Positions 37,246-46,333 of a stretch of 64,000 nucleotides of DNA are shown here, in pieces (the stretch's first letter is position 1; each line of letters opens with the position of its first letter). The stretch comes from Methylobacterium longum (GTDB lineage Bacteria > Pseudomonadota > Alphaproteobacteria > Rhizobiales > Beijerinckiaceae). A program made the position numbers and the translations under genes. The stretch covers positions 124,001 to 188,000 of the forward strand of contig NZ_BPQS01000004.1 of the NCBI RefSeq assembly GCF_022179385.1. Direction: 5' to 3'. Under the pieces are notes generated by a model. The model was not told where the DNA came from and did no database searches. It saw nothing but the letters and a program-made list of their open reading frames with translations.

Positions 37246-40200
37246 TCAGGAGTCCCCCTGCGGAGCGACCGCCTCGAACCGTGTGAGCGGTCCAAGGCGT
37301 TCCTCAAGCCATGTGCGGATGTCGCCGACAACCTCCGGGTCGTAACTCACCTTCCACGTCTTCTGTCCAACGCCAGACCGTTGGTAGATTGCACGAGCCG
37401 AGCACTCCCGGGGTATCGATATGCGCTCACGGCGAGCGCACTCGCTAGCCGCAGCCGCCGTCGCCCAAACCTCGGGCCAGCACGCGGACATATCGGCCGG
37501 CTTCTCGAGCACAACTCCAGCCGTCAGCATCTCAATTCCAGCGCCAGATGGTATGTCGCGCCAGGGCCGAACGTCGTCCACCGCAACCGGCAGCACCAGA
37601 TCGGACCAGATTTCGATATGAAGAGGGGTGTCAGCGGCTCGGTTAACCCCCCGACCACGGCCGATCGCTTGTATCGACTCGCCTTCAGCGATCTGCCACC
37701 GGCACGCTTCGGCTACAGGATCGGGATGAGCGTCGGCGCTCACGCGGACCCCCTGGCCGTCTTTTCGAAGAATGCCTCGCACTACCTTGTCGTACCATCT
37801 AGGACCTTTCTCGGGCTGTCTCGTCTTCGCAGGCGCTATACTACTAAGGGCTCCAGCCATCGCCTCGACGTCGATGATGTTCGGCAATGTGCGTCCGATT
37901 ACAAAAAGAAGTTGGACATCTTTATGAGCGTCTAGGCCGGAAATATTGTTAAAATGCGCAACAGTGATGTTGGAAGGCAGCGTGCCTACGAGCCAATCCT
38001 CCAACTTTTTTTGACACACCACGAGTGTATTTGGACGGCCCAGTTCGATGTAGCGAGCTAACAGAGCACGCTTAATCGATATCAAATTTCGGTTCGTCGA
38101 CACTTGTCGGAAGAGCTTATTGTTGCTGACCGGTGCGCCAAGAATTTGGCGCATCGAGACATGCGGCATGGCGACATCGATATCCGCTAGCACTTCAAGG
38201 TGTTCATAGAACGGTCTCAGCAAAGCTAAATCTGGCAGTGTGGCGTCCATAATTAGTGTCTTTGCGCGGCGCCATCGGTTCACGACCCGCTTCACGCTCC
38301 GCACGGCGGCGACATGCAGCGTTCCATGCTCACCCTCTGCTTGCTCAACCGTCAGTCGTCCGGAAACTGCATCGGGGTTGCGCATCCCCTGGCACAGCAG
38401 CTCCCCAGCGGCTTCCCACATAACGATTAAAGTCCGCACATGCCGGGCATTTGTCGGAGCCTGCAGCGCCTCAGTTCGCTTCTTGTTTGGCATGCCAGGC
38501 CAAAGCGGCCGCTCTTTTAATAAAAGCTTCCACTCAAGTTTAGACGCGCGAACGCAAAGATGGGGCTCTAACCCAACCTGAGAGAGATGCTCGTGTCTTA
38601 GTGATTTTTCACCTAAGCTTGACGATATCCTCAGAGCTTTAGCGAGCTTCGTTCTATATTCAAAGAGTTCACTCCGCGGATCTACGGTTTGCTCGATATG
38701 GTCGATCGATATTATCCGTCTGTCTTGGTCTATGCCTGATTGCCAAAACGACTCGTCGATCACGACAAAATCGACATTCCCCAACCTTTCTTGCTCGTGG
38801 AAGAGGATGTTATGTGCCGCGATCCAAACTCGGGGCTTTTCTTCAAACTGCTGATTGTAACCGCAGGTTTCGTAGAAGGCACACCGCGCCTTTTCCTTGT
38901 CTGGGCTCGTGCCTGAGCAGCAACTCTTACTGACTTCGACGCCCAGTTTCAAAGCCGCCTCGATCGCCTGCAGGTCCAGGCACATTTTATCTGAGCTGCT
39001 TTCGGGATTGTCGGCTTGCCGCCCCCTGAAGACCCGAGCGTCAATGCCTAAGTTCTTGTGAATTGAGCATATCTCATCAGCCAGTGTTAGGGTCGGTACT
39101 GAGTAGAAAAATCTTTTTGACCCTGTTTTCGATATTGCGTAAGCCGCAGATCGAGTTTTGCCAACCCCCGGGCTTACCCTGATTGCTTTTTGCAGAGGCT
39201 GAAAATCTGGATCAAGATCGCACTTATCGTATATTGTCGGATTTTCGATGGCGTCCTTCTCAACCGTCTCCCAAAACTCTCCTGTAAGTCTCCAACGGGG
39301 GCCCCAGTACTCACGAACAAACAGGTCTTCGAGAATCTCTTTAAGGTCGTTGCGGGCTTGCGTGATCGGCGTGGTGTTGAGCCGGTAAGTCGGTTCGGTC
39401 AGCTCGAACAAGGATTGCGTTTGAATCCAGCGTTCTGCACTTTTGAATGATCGCTCCACCTCTTTGCTGAGGCGCCCTTTGTACTTGCCCGCGCAACCCT
39501 GCGGGTTTGCGGCAGCGAGCTGCTCAAACACCTCGGCCGAAAGACCTTCGCGGTAGGCGGAGTTAACCGCCTTCTGGAACTGCGCTGAGCGATCCATTGC
39601 GGCTGTGGCCGGCACGCTCAGCAGTTCATGAACATCAGCGCTCGCCGTCGTGCCCGTGACTTTGCGTGCAGCCCCGCTGACGTTGCGGTCCGCTACGGGG
39701 GCAGCAGGAAACGCTGCGCTCAAAGCCGCCGGGGTCCACAAACGCCCCGAGTGCTGGAGCAGATTTGTCGGAGCCACGACGCGCCCCCGTGCGATCTTTT
39801 TACTGTTGGGGTAGTTTGGGGTTCCAGGAACGCGGTAGGGCTGCGTTACAACACCTGTTGCGCTGTCCGCCCCTGTGCCGGCGCGTATCGCGTCGCCGAG
39901 CTGCCTCGCTTCTCCGACGGTCAGAGCACGCTCGAGGAATAGCCACAGATGGTAGTTGCCGGGCGAACTCTCGACAACGAGGGAGGGCTCAATGGACAAG
40001 CTGCCCGCCTTGCCCTTGTCGCCATCCGAATCGACGACGAAGGCGAACAAGCCGCGTGTGTCATTCAGGCCGCCTCTGCCTTTTTTGGGCGCGGTCTCTG
40101 CAATCGTGCGCGCCTCGATGTAGACGTTAAAGCCGTTATTGGCGGCCCTTACAGCAGCCTCCGTCATGCGTTCGACGGCACCGATATCGAACCTAAGGCT

Positions 40201-40353
40201 AGGCGCTGCGGGGCCCGATGGGTGGATCGGAACTAACTGCAGCAGTCCGGGCTTGTTGACGCCATCCAGCGCCCTCGCAGCGTGAGCGTGAAGGATTTCC
40301 AAAAAAGCGCGTACCGTCCGGTCGTCTACGAGGCTCGATGAGGACGCAATCAC
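37246..40353 (-). CDS. Primase-helicase replication protein of the element
   Basis: A 1035-residue protein. The N-terminus resembles RepB-type/archaeo-eukaryotic primase domains: AFVVDSDGDKG with Asp108 and Asp110, then ESSPGNYHLWLFL with His135, and YRVPGTPNYPNSKK. The C-terminal half is an ATPase/helicase with P-loop VSPGVGKTRSAA (~395-401) and Walker B FVVIDESFW (~527-535). Between them lies a Cys cluster, CCSGTSPDKEKARCAFYETC, recalling the iron-sulphur insertion of XPD/DinG helicases. GTG 40353 is the start, with AGGA upstream. It probably primes and unwinds the element's DNA for replication after excision. Central parts are AT-richer than the flanks. Confidence 0.72.
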   Translation of the reverse strand: MIASSSSLVDDRTVRAFLEILHAHAARALDGVNKPGLLQLVPIHPSGPAAPSLRFDIGAVERMTEAAVRAANNGFNVYIEARTIAETAPKKGRGGLNDTRGLFAFVVDSDGDKGKAGSLSIEPSLVVESSPGNYHLWLFLERALTVGEARQLGDAIRAGTGADSATGVVTQPYRVPGTPNYPNSKKIARGRVVAPTNLLQHSGRLWTPAALSAAFPAAPVADRNVSGAARKVTGTTASADVHELLSVPATAAMDRSAQFQKAVNSAYREGLSAEVFEQLAAANPQGCAGKYKGRLSKEVERSFKSAERWIQTQSLFELTEPTYRLNTTPITQARNDLKEILEDLFVREYWGPRWRLTGEFWETVEKDAIENPTIYDKCDLDPDFQPLQKAIRVSPGVGKTRSAAYAISKTGSKRFFYSVPTLTLADEICSIHKNLGIDARVFRGRQADNPESSSDKMCLDLQAIEAALKLGVEVSKSCCSGTSPDKEKARCAFYETCGYNQQFEEKPRVWIAAHNILFHEQERLGNVDFVVIDESFWQSGIDQDRRIISIDHIEQTVDPRSELFEYRTKLAKALRISSSLGEKSLRHEHLSQVGLEPHLCVRASKLEWKLLLKERPLWPGMPNKKRTEALQAPTNARHVRTLIVMWEAAGELLCQGMRNPDAVSGRLTVEQAEGEHGTLHVAAVRSVKRVVNRWRRAKTLIMDATLPDLALLRPFYEHLEVLADIDVAMPHVSMRQILGAPVSNNKLFRQVSTNRNLISIKRALLARYIELGRPNTLVVCQKKLEDWLVGTLPSNITVAHFNNISGLDAHKDVQLLFVIGRTLPNIIDVEAMAGALSSIAPAKTRQPEKGPRWYDKVVRGILRKDGQGVRVSADAHPDPVAEACRWQIAEGESIQAIGRGRGVNRAADTPLHIEIWSDLVLPVAVDDVRPWRDIPSGAGIEMLTAGVVLEKPADMSACWPEVWATAAAASECARRERISIPRECSARAIYQRSGVGQKTWKVSYDPEVVGDIRTWLEERLGPLTRFEAVAPQGDS

Positions 40354-40558
40354 GGCTGGATCCTGAGCAGCCGCACCCGCGCATTATCGATCCGGTCGAG
40401 CGGCGACCGGACATGCGGGGTAGCGGAAATATGCGGGAAAGATGCAGTGCAGAACAGCTGACGCTGGACGCTCAGGTGGGGCGAGGGCGACTCTGGGACA
40501 CATGTCCCGGAGAGCCCCCGTCCCGCCCGTCAGCCCAGCGCTACGCCGTTATTTCCCT

Positions 40559-40954
40559 TCAGCGCACATACGGCCACCTCGCTTGCCAAGCACCATTGCT
40601 TAGTTCTTCGCGAAGAGCATCATAGACGGCCTGGAAGTCAGCCGGTTTCGGACGAAATGGCATTCCGTCTTCATCAGTCGAATTTTTCAGAAATCGCCAG
40701 ATTCGCTTGTAGATTTCGCTCTTTGTAACGAGATCGATATTGTGACTCCAGAACTTTTTTCCGTCAAATGAGAGATCGGGGCGGATCTCGCGGATGATCC
40801 TGGCAGTTCGCTTGGGATCATCACGGCTTAAGCGGCGCGGTTGCTTCCCTTTAGGGCGTGCGCTAGCATTGTCGGGATTATCGACCTGAGCAGCCGATAC
40901 GTCACCAGCCCCGAGCGCCGCTTCATCGGCGCCGGGGTTATTTTGTTGGGTCAT
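40559..40954 (-). CDS. Hypothetical protein between HTH and primase genes
   Basis: A 131-residue charged protein starting 3 bp after the stop of the AlpA-like gene (TGA GCC ATG), so it is in the same operon. The first ~45 residues are low in structure; then come basic segments KGKQPRRLSRDDPKRTARII and a helical part IYKRIWRFLKN. No family is recognised. Position between an excisionase-like regulator and the primase-helicase suggests a replication or regulatory role. A 205-bp gap separates it from the primase gene. Confidence 0.6.
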   Translation of the reverse strand: MTQQNNPGADEAALGAGDVSAAQVDNPDNASARPKGKQPRRLSRDDPKRTARIIREIRPDLSFDGKKFWSHNIDLVTKSEIYKRIWRFLKNSTDEDGMPFRPKPADFQAVYDALREELSNGAWQARWPYVR

Positions 40955-40957
40955 GGC

Positions 40958-41293
40958 TCAGGCGACCTCCCCGTACTTTGAGGTCGAGGCGAACGTGCGT
41001 TCTTCAAGCCACACGATTACATCGCTACGACGATAGCGGATGCGCGCCGGGGCAACGCGGATGAATTTCGGGCCGTATCCACGAGAACGGCCAATTTCGA
41101 GGAAGGGGATAGATACCCCTAGCCAGTCTGCTACAGCGCGTGTTGAAAGCAGGTCATCTGGATAGCCGTCTCCGAGCTCGGCGAGACGAGATGCGTGACG
41201 ATCCAGATGATGCCGTCGCGATAGTGATGCTTCTTTGTTTGATGGAGCTGTCGCCGGGTCGTCAGGGACGTGATTTCTGTAAGATTTGGCCAC
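40958..41293 (-). CDS. AlpA/excisionase-like helix-turn-helix protein
   Basis: A 111-residue protein whose C-terminal half is a MerR/AlpA-type winged helix domain: LLSTRAVADWLGVSIPFLEI, then GYGPKFIRVAPARIRYRRSD and VIVWLEER. This is the domain of excisionases and AlpA regulators that direct integrase action and element gene expression. GTG 41293 is chosen because GGAGG lies 6 nt upstream; a longer frame to 41371 has no such site. It leads the leftward replication operon. Confidence 0.78.
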   Translation of the reverse strand: MAKSYRNHVPDDPATAPSNKEASLSRRHHLDRHASRLAELGDGYPDDLLSTRAVADWLGVSIPFLEIGRSRGYGPKFIRVAPARIRYRRSDVIVWLEERTFASTSKYGEVA

Positions 41294-42043
41294 TATGGCC
41301 TCCGTCGGAGGCACTAGGCACCGTGAAAGGCTGCCCAGTGCTCTCGCACCAAAGCAACCTCCGGTTTGCAAGGCCTGTGGGACAGCCTAGCGGCGTTGTC
41401 AGCGCCCGAAGAGTCGGTTTGCAGTCCTGAATCGGTGCTAGACCGAACAGGTACCGGGACCCTTTCTGTGCATGTCGTGAACACCCACTCACGGCAGCGT
41501 TTTAAAATTAGTGCGAGTTGTTGTGTTTGTAAAGCACTCTAGGTCGCATAAATGCGCGCTTTCCCCCTCATCGATGCTCCATGGCGATAACCAGACGCTT
41601 AGGAGGAGGCCGCACAAAAGCACTCAATCACCTTACTTTTATGGGTGCTCTCTGTGAGCTGATGGTGATCTGTGACGATGGGCCATTTGGGAAACTTATA
41701 AAGCTCAGCATCGCCACAGCTAGTCGGTCTGCAGTCGTTTGGCGCCTCGATCCCTCCTCAAAGCCTATTTTCGTGGCTCCAGCCCCTCACGGGTGGCATC
41801 TCGATATCGGTGAACAGCACCCCGAAATCACCGCCCCGACTTTCAAGAAGCGCCCTAGCCTTGTCGGCGCTCGACACCTTCGGCCAATTGCCATGCCGGA
41901 AACCTCGCGACCGAGCGGAGGCAGCGCGTTCTGGGATGCCGGCCGAATGAAGTCAAAATTGCGCCAATGTCGGATTGTGGGCCTAGTTCGGCCATGGCAT
42001 AGGTGAGGCCTCGAAAAAGCCTGCCGCCGGGACTTCCATCTTC
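41294..42043. other. Intergenic region between replication and signalling modules
   Basis: About 750 bp. The AT-rich part at 41490-41560 is the likely promoter area for the leftward AlpA operon. A 141-codon rightward frame at 41581-42006 has no recognisable domain and weak start signals, so it is not called. The base composition returns to GC-rich before the Crp-type gene. Confidence 0.45.
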
Positions 42044-42868
42044 ATGTCGTGCGACCCCGGTGACCCGTTCGCGGGCAACCTGCTCCTTGCCGCGCTCGCG
42101 CCGCGGGACATCGACCTGATCGCGCCGCATCTCGCCCGCTCGGACCACGCCCGGGGCGACACGCTTTTCCACGCGAACGAGGACGTTTCCCAGGTCACTT
42201 TCCCGCTCGGCCGGACCGTCGTGACCCTGGTCGTCCCCATCGACGGCGACAGCAACGTCGAGACGGCCACGGTCGGCCACGAGGGAGCCGTCGGCGGCGT
42301 CGTCAGCCAAGGTTACCTGCCCGCGTTCACCCGATGCGTGGTGCTGGTCGAGGGCTCGATCCTGTGCATGGAGGCGGACCGCCTCAAGGAGGCCAAGCGC
42401 GCCTCGCCGACCCTGAACGACCTGTTCGTGCGCTATGCCGACTGCCTGCTCGCGCAGGTCCTGCAATCGGTGGCGTGCAACGCCGCACACCCCATCGAGC
42501 GGCGGGTGCTGCGCTGGCTCCTCGGCCTGCAGGACCGGCTCGGGACGGACGACTTGCCGGTTACCCAGGCGGTGCTGGGCAACATGCTCGGGATCGGGCG
42601 CACTTACGTCACCGGGGTGCTGGCCAACCTGCAGCGCCAGGGGCTGATCCATGTCGGGCGCGGGCGCATCCACATGCTCGATAGGGCGCGCACGGAGGCG
42701 GCTTGCTGCGGTTGCCATGCCCGGGTGCGCCGGCACTTCGAGATCGTGCTCGGGGCCATCTACGCGCCGGAGGGCGAGATCCTCGCGGTCGAGGCCACAC
42801 CGCCCGGCATGGGGCCGGAGCGTCCGCCGGATCCGGCTAAGTCGGCGGTTCGGGAGGCGGGCCGATGA
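42044..42868 (+). CDS. Crp/Fnr-family transcriptional regulator
   Basis: A 274-residue regulator. The N-terminal cyclic-nucleotide-binding-like domain (LLLAALAPRDIDLIAPHLAR, then VTFPLGRTVVTLV) is followed by a C-terminal Crp-type winged helix: VTQAVLGNMLGIGRTYVTGV carries the recognition helix. The final ~50 residues are an extra tail with CCGCHARVRRHFEIVLG. The stop overlaps the start of the kinase gene (ATGA), so the two are co-translated, and the regulator may be an output or controller of that pathway. No ligand can be assigned. Confidence 0.85.
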   Translation: MSCDPGDPFAGNLLLAALAPRDIDLIAPHLARSDHARGDTLFHANEDVSQVTFPLGRTVVTLVVPIDGDSNVETATVGHEGAVGGVVSQGYLPAFTRCVVLVEGSILCMEADRLKEAKRASPTLNDLFVRYADCLLAQVLQSVACNAAHPIERRVLRWLLGLQDRLGTDDLPVTQAVLGNMLGIGRTYVTGVLANLQRQGLIHVGRGRIHMLDRARTEAACCGCHARVRRHFEIVLGAIYAPEGEILAVEATPPGMGPERPPDPAKSAVREAGR

Positions 42869-45800
42869 CCGCGCGGTCATCGGCCCGGATCGAGGTTGCC
42901 CGCCCGTCCCGGCTCTCGGCGCTCGACGCCTACGGCATCCTCGACACGCCCCCCGAGCAGGGCTTCGACGACATTGTCCACCTCGCCCGCAAGACGTGCG
43001 GCACGCCGGTGGCGCTCGTGAGCCTCGTGGCCGAGGACCGGCAATGGTTCAAGGCGCGCGTCGGGTTCGAGCCGTGCGAGACCTCGCTCGACCAGTCGGT
43101 CTGCGCCCACGTGCTCGGCGCGCCCAACATCCTCGTCATCCCGGACCTGACACTCGACCCCCGCACCCGCGAGAACCCGCTCGTGACGGGCGAGCCGTTC
43201 ATCCGCTTCTACGCCGGCGCGCCGCTGGTGGCGGCGAACGGCGAGCCCATCGGCTCGCTGTGCGTGATCGATGGGGTCCCCCGGCCCGAGGGGCTGACGC
43301 CCGACCAGGCCGACTCGCTGCGGGCGCTCGCCGGACAGGTCATGGCACAACTGGAGCTCCGGCGGTCGGTGACCGAGCGTGACGGCATGCTCGCGGCCCA
43401 GCGCGCGACCGTGGTCCAGCACGAAGCCCTGCTCGCGGTCCAGGTCGCCGTGGCGCAGGCCGGAGGGCAACTCGACGTCGCGCTCCAGGCGGTGGTCGAC
43501 GGGTCGCTGCGTGCGCTGCCTCAGGCCGAGGGCGCCGTGGTCGAGATGCTCGACGGCGACGAGCTCGTCTACCGGAACGTGGCGGGCAACCTCGGACGGC
43601 ACCTCGGGCTGCGACTTCCGCTGCGCGGTAGCCTGGCCGGGGCATGCCTCCTGTCCGGCGAGGCGCGGGTGGTGGCTGACGTCCGCAAGGACCGCCATGT
43701 CAGGCGCGACCTCGTCGAGCGCCTGTCGCTACGCTCGTGCGCGGTCGTCCCCCTGTTCCGCCAGGGCAAGGGCATCGGCGTCCTCAAGGTGCAATCGAGC
43801 CGGCCCGGAGCCTTCACGACGCGCGACGGCGAGGTCGTCGGCCTTTTCGCCGGAACGGTCGTGGCCGGCCTGTCCCAGGCCGAGGAGGCCGAGGCTCGGC
43901 GCAGCGCCCGGGCCAGCCAGGACCGCTACAAGGCGGTGTTCGATAGCGCCATCGACTACGCCATCATCGCGATGGACCGCAGCGGCATCGTCACCGACTG
44001 GAACGCCGGGGCCGCAAAAATCCTCGGCTGGGAAGCCGATTCGATGTGCGGCAAGCCCGCCGATGCCTTCTACACACCCGAGGATCGTGCGGCCGGCATT
44101 CCGGCCCAGGAGATGGCCGCCGCCCTGTTGACCGGGCACGGCATCGACGACCGCTGGCACCTGCGTTCGAACGGTGAGCGCTTCTGGGCCAACGGCGAGA
44201 TGATGGTATTGCGCGATGAGGGCGGCGAAGGCGTCGGCTTCGTGAAGATCCTGCGCGACCGCACGGAACAACGTCTCGGCTTCGAGCGCCTGCGCGAGGC
44301 CGAGGACCGGCTGCGCCGGGCGCAGGAGGCAGGCGGCGTCGGCATGTTCGTGGTCGATGCCGAGGGCATCCTGCATCCGACCCCGGAGTTCTGCCGCCTC
44401 TACGGCTTGCCCGCGCGGGACACCTATCCGTCTACGGCCTTCGAGCGCCTGATCATCCCCGAGGACGCGCACCTCGTCTCGACGGCGGCCTCGCGCGCCA
44501 GCGGAAAGGCCCCGCGCGACGTCGAGTACCGCATCCGGCGCCCGGACACCGGCGAGATCCGTTGGATCGCCCGGCGGGGCGACCTCGAACACGACGAGCA
44601 CGGTCGGCCGGTGCGCTTCGCGGGGGTGTCGCGCGACATCACCGAGCAGGTGGCGGCGCGAGAGGCGTTGGCGCGGAGCGAGCGGCACTGGCGCGGCCTG
44701 TTCGAGCAATTGCGCGAGGGCTTCATCCTCGGTCGCGTGATCCGCGACGCCTCGGGTCGGGTGACCGACTGGCGCTACGAGGAGGTCAACCGCGCCTGGG
44801 GCGAGCTCGTCGGCGTGTCGAGCGAGCAGGCGGCGGGCCGCACGATCCGCGAGGTCTTCCCGGGCATCGAGGACGAATGGGTCCATGAGTTCGCCGACGT
44901 AGTCGAGAGCGGCCGCTCGGCCACCTTCATCCGGCAGGTCGGGACCCTGGAGCGCTGGTACGAGGGGCGCGCGCACAAGCTGACCGACGAGACCTTCGTG
45001 GTGCTGTTCCTGGAGGTGACCGACCGCATCCTGGTCGAGCGTGCCCGAGAGGCCGAGGAGCGGCGCAGGTCCGCCCTGCTGGAACTCGGGGATCAACTCC
45101 GCGACCTGACGGCAATCCCCCAAATGACCCGTGCCGCGGCCGAGATCGTGGGGCGCACGTTGGATGCCGGCCGGGCGGGGTTCGGCCGGCTCGAAGCCAC
45201 CGCCGAGCATGTCGCGCTGGAGCCGGACTGGACCGCACCGGGCCTGAGCAGCATCGCCGGCCGGCACCGGTTCGAGGATTACGGCGACCTTCGGCGGGAC
45301 CTGTTGCACGGCGAGCCCGTCGTCGTGCGGGACGTGGCCGAGGACCCACGCACCGCCGTGAACCTCCCCACCTTGCGTGCTGTCGACGTCGCCAGCCTGA
45401 TCAACATGCCGGTGCGCGAGCGTGGGCGCACCGTGGCCCTGTTCTTCGTCCACGACCGTGTTCCGCGGGATTGGAGCGCCGAGGAAATCGCCTTCGTGCG
45501 CGCGGTGGCGGACCGCGTCGAGTCGGCGGTGGCACGCATCCGGGCCGAGGAGCAGCAGCAGTTCCTCAACCGCGAGCTGTCGCATCGCATGAAGAACACG
45601 CTGGCGATGGTGCAGGCCATCGCCACCCAGACCCTCCGCGGCGCGGCTGACATCGAGGTCGCCAAGGAGGTCCTGGCCGCACGCCTCATCGCGCTGGGCA
45701 AGGCGCACGACATCGTCATGACCGGCGAGGGCGAGAGCCGGGAAACCGATGTGCGCGCCGTGGTCGAGAACGCGCTCGACCTGCACGACGACCCGGGGCA

Positions 45801-46164
45801 GAGGCGCTTCAGCCTTCAGGGCCCTCTGGTCTCCTGCGGGTCCCGAGCTGCCCTTTCCTTGGCGCTGATGGTGCACGAGTTGGCGACGAACGCGGCCAAG
45901 TACGGTGCGCTCAGCACGCCGGCCGGCCACGTGACCCTGTCCTGGGGCGTCGAGGGCCCGGACGGCGACGAGGCGGTCCACATGACCTGGCGGGAGGAAG
46001 GCGGCCCGCCGGTCGCCGCCCCGAGCCGTCGCGGGTTCGGTTCCCGCCTGATCGAGCGCGGGCTCGCCGGGGCGGTCGGGGGACATGTCGAGCTCCGCTA
46101 CGAGCCTCAGGGCGTGTGCTGCACCCTGACCGCGCCGTTGGCCGGGTTCCTGGCGGAAGGCTGA
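42865..46164 (+). CDS. Multi-sensor HWE-family histidine kinase (GAF/PAS)
   Basis: A 1099-residue soluble kinase. Order of domains: GAF (~30-165; YGILDTPPEQGFDDIVHLAR), GAF (~190-340), PAS (~350-470; YKAVFDSAIDYAIIAMDRSG), PAS (~475-600), PAS (~605-720), GAF (~740-890), then an HWE kinase core (~900-1095). The core has RELSHRMKNTLAMVQAIATQ with the phospho-accepting His near 909, MVHELATNAAKYGAL (N box) and RRGFGSRLIERGL (G box). HWE kinases are typical of alphaproteobacteria and often act in general stress or light responses. It has no transmembrane segment. It is coupled to the Crp-type gene and followed by a LOV hybrid kinase. Confidence 0.88.
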   Translation: MTARSSARIEVARPSRLSALDAYGILDTPPEQGFDDIVHLARKTCGTPVALVSLVAEDRQWFKARVGFEPCETSLDQSVCAHVLGAPNILVIPDLTLDPRTRENPLVTGEPFIRFYAGAPLVAANGEPIGSLCVIDGVPRPEGLTPDQADSLRALAGQVMAQLELRRSVTERDGMLAAQRATVVQHEALLAVQVAVAQAGGQLDVALQAVVDGSLRALPQAEGAVVEMLDGDELVYRNVAGNLGRHLGLRLPLRGSLAGACLLSGEARVVADVRKDRHVRRDLVERLSLRSCAVVPLFRQGKGIGVLKVQSSRPGAFTTRDGEVVGLFAGTVVAGLSQAEEAEARRSARASQDRYKAVFDSAIDYAIIAMDRSGIVTDWNAGAAKILGWEADSMCGKPADAFYTPEDRAAGIPAQEMAAALLTGHGIDDRWHLRSNGERFWANGEMMVLRDEGGEGVGFVKILRDRTEQRLGFERLREAEDRLRRAQEAGGVGMFVVDAEGILHPTPEFCRLYGLPARDTYPSTAFERLIIPEDAHLVSTAASRASGKAPRDVEYRIRRPDTGEIRWIARRGDLEHDEHGRPVRFAGVSRDITEQVAAREALARSERHWRGLFEQLREGFILGRVIRDASGRVTDWRYEEVNRAWGELVGVSSEQAAGRTIREVFPGIEDEWVHEFADVVESGRSATFIRQVGTLERWYEGRAHKLTDETFVVLFLEVTDRILVERAREAEERRRSALLELGDQLRDLTAIPQMTRAAAEIVGRTLDAGRAGFGRLEATAEHVALEPDWTAPGLSSIAGRHRFEDYGDLRRDLLHGEPVVVRDVAEDPRTAVNLPTLRAVDVASLINMPVRERGRTVALFFVHDRVPRDWSAEEIAFVRAVADRVESAVARIRAEEQQQFLNRELSHRMKNTLAMVQAIATQTLRGAADIEVAKEVLAARLIALGKAHDIVMTGEGESRETDVRAVVENALDLHDDPGQRRFSLQGPLVSCGSRAALSLALMVHELATNAAKYGALSTPAGHVTLSWGVEGPDGDEAVHMTWREEGGPPVAAPSRRGFGSRLIERGLAGAVGGHVELRYEPQGVCCTLTAPLAGFLAEG

Positions 46165-46333
46165 TGGCGTGCGTAACACCGGGAGGTCACGTGCCGCGAC
46201 GGCCTGAGGCTCGCATGGCCACGCACCTTGGAAGCGTCAGCTGGTGCGGGAGCGAAGATCGCGTAAGCGGGCCGTCGTTGCCCGAAGGCCCGAGTTGCCT
46301 CCGGGGTGCGGCTCAGGCGCAGGTGTCGGGCCG

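Noticed and set aside
41581..42006. A 141-codon frame before the Crp-type gene
   Set aside because: No domain, weak start context and composition changing along its length; it overlaps likely promoter DNA.
43729..46179. An 816-codon minus-strand frame opposite the multi-sensor kinase
   Set aside because: Antisense shadow; the GAF/PAS/HWE kinase on the plus strand explains the DNA.
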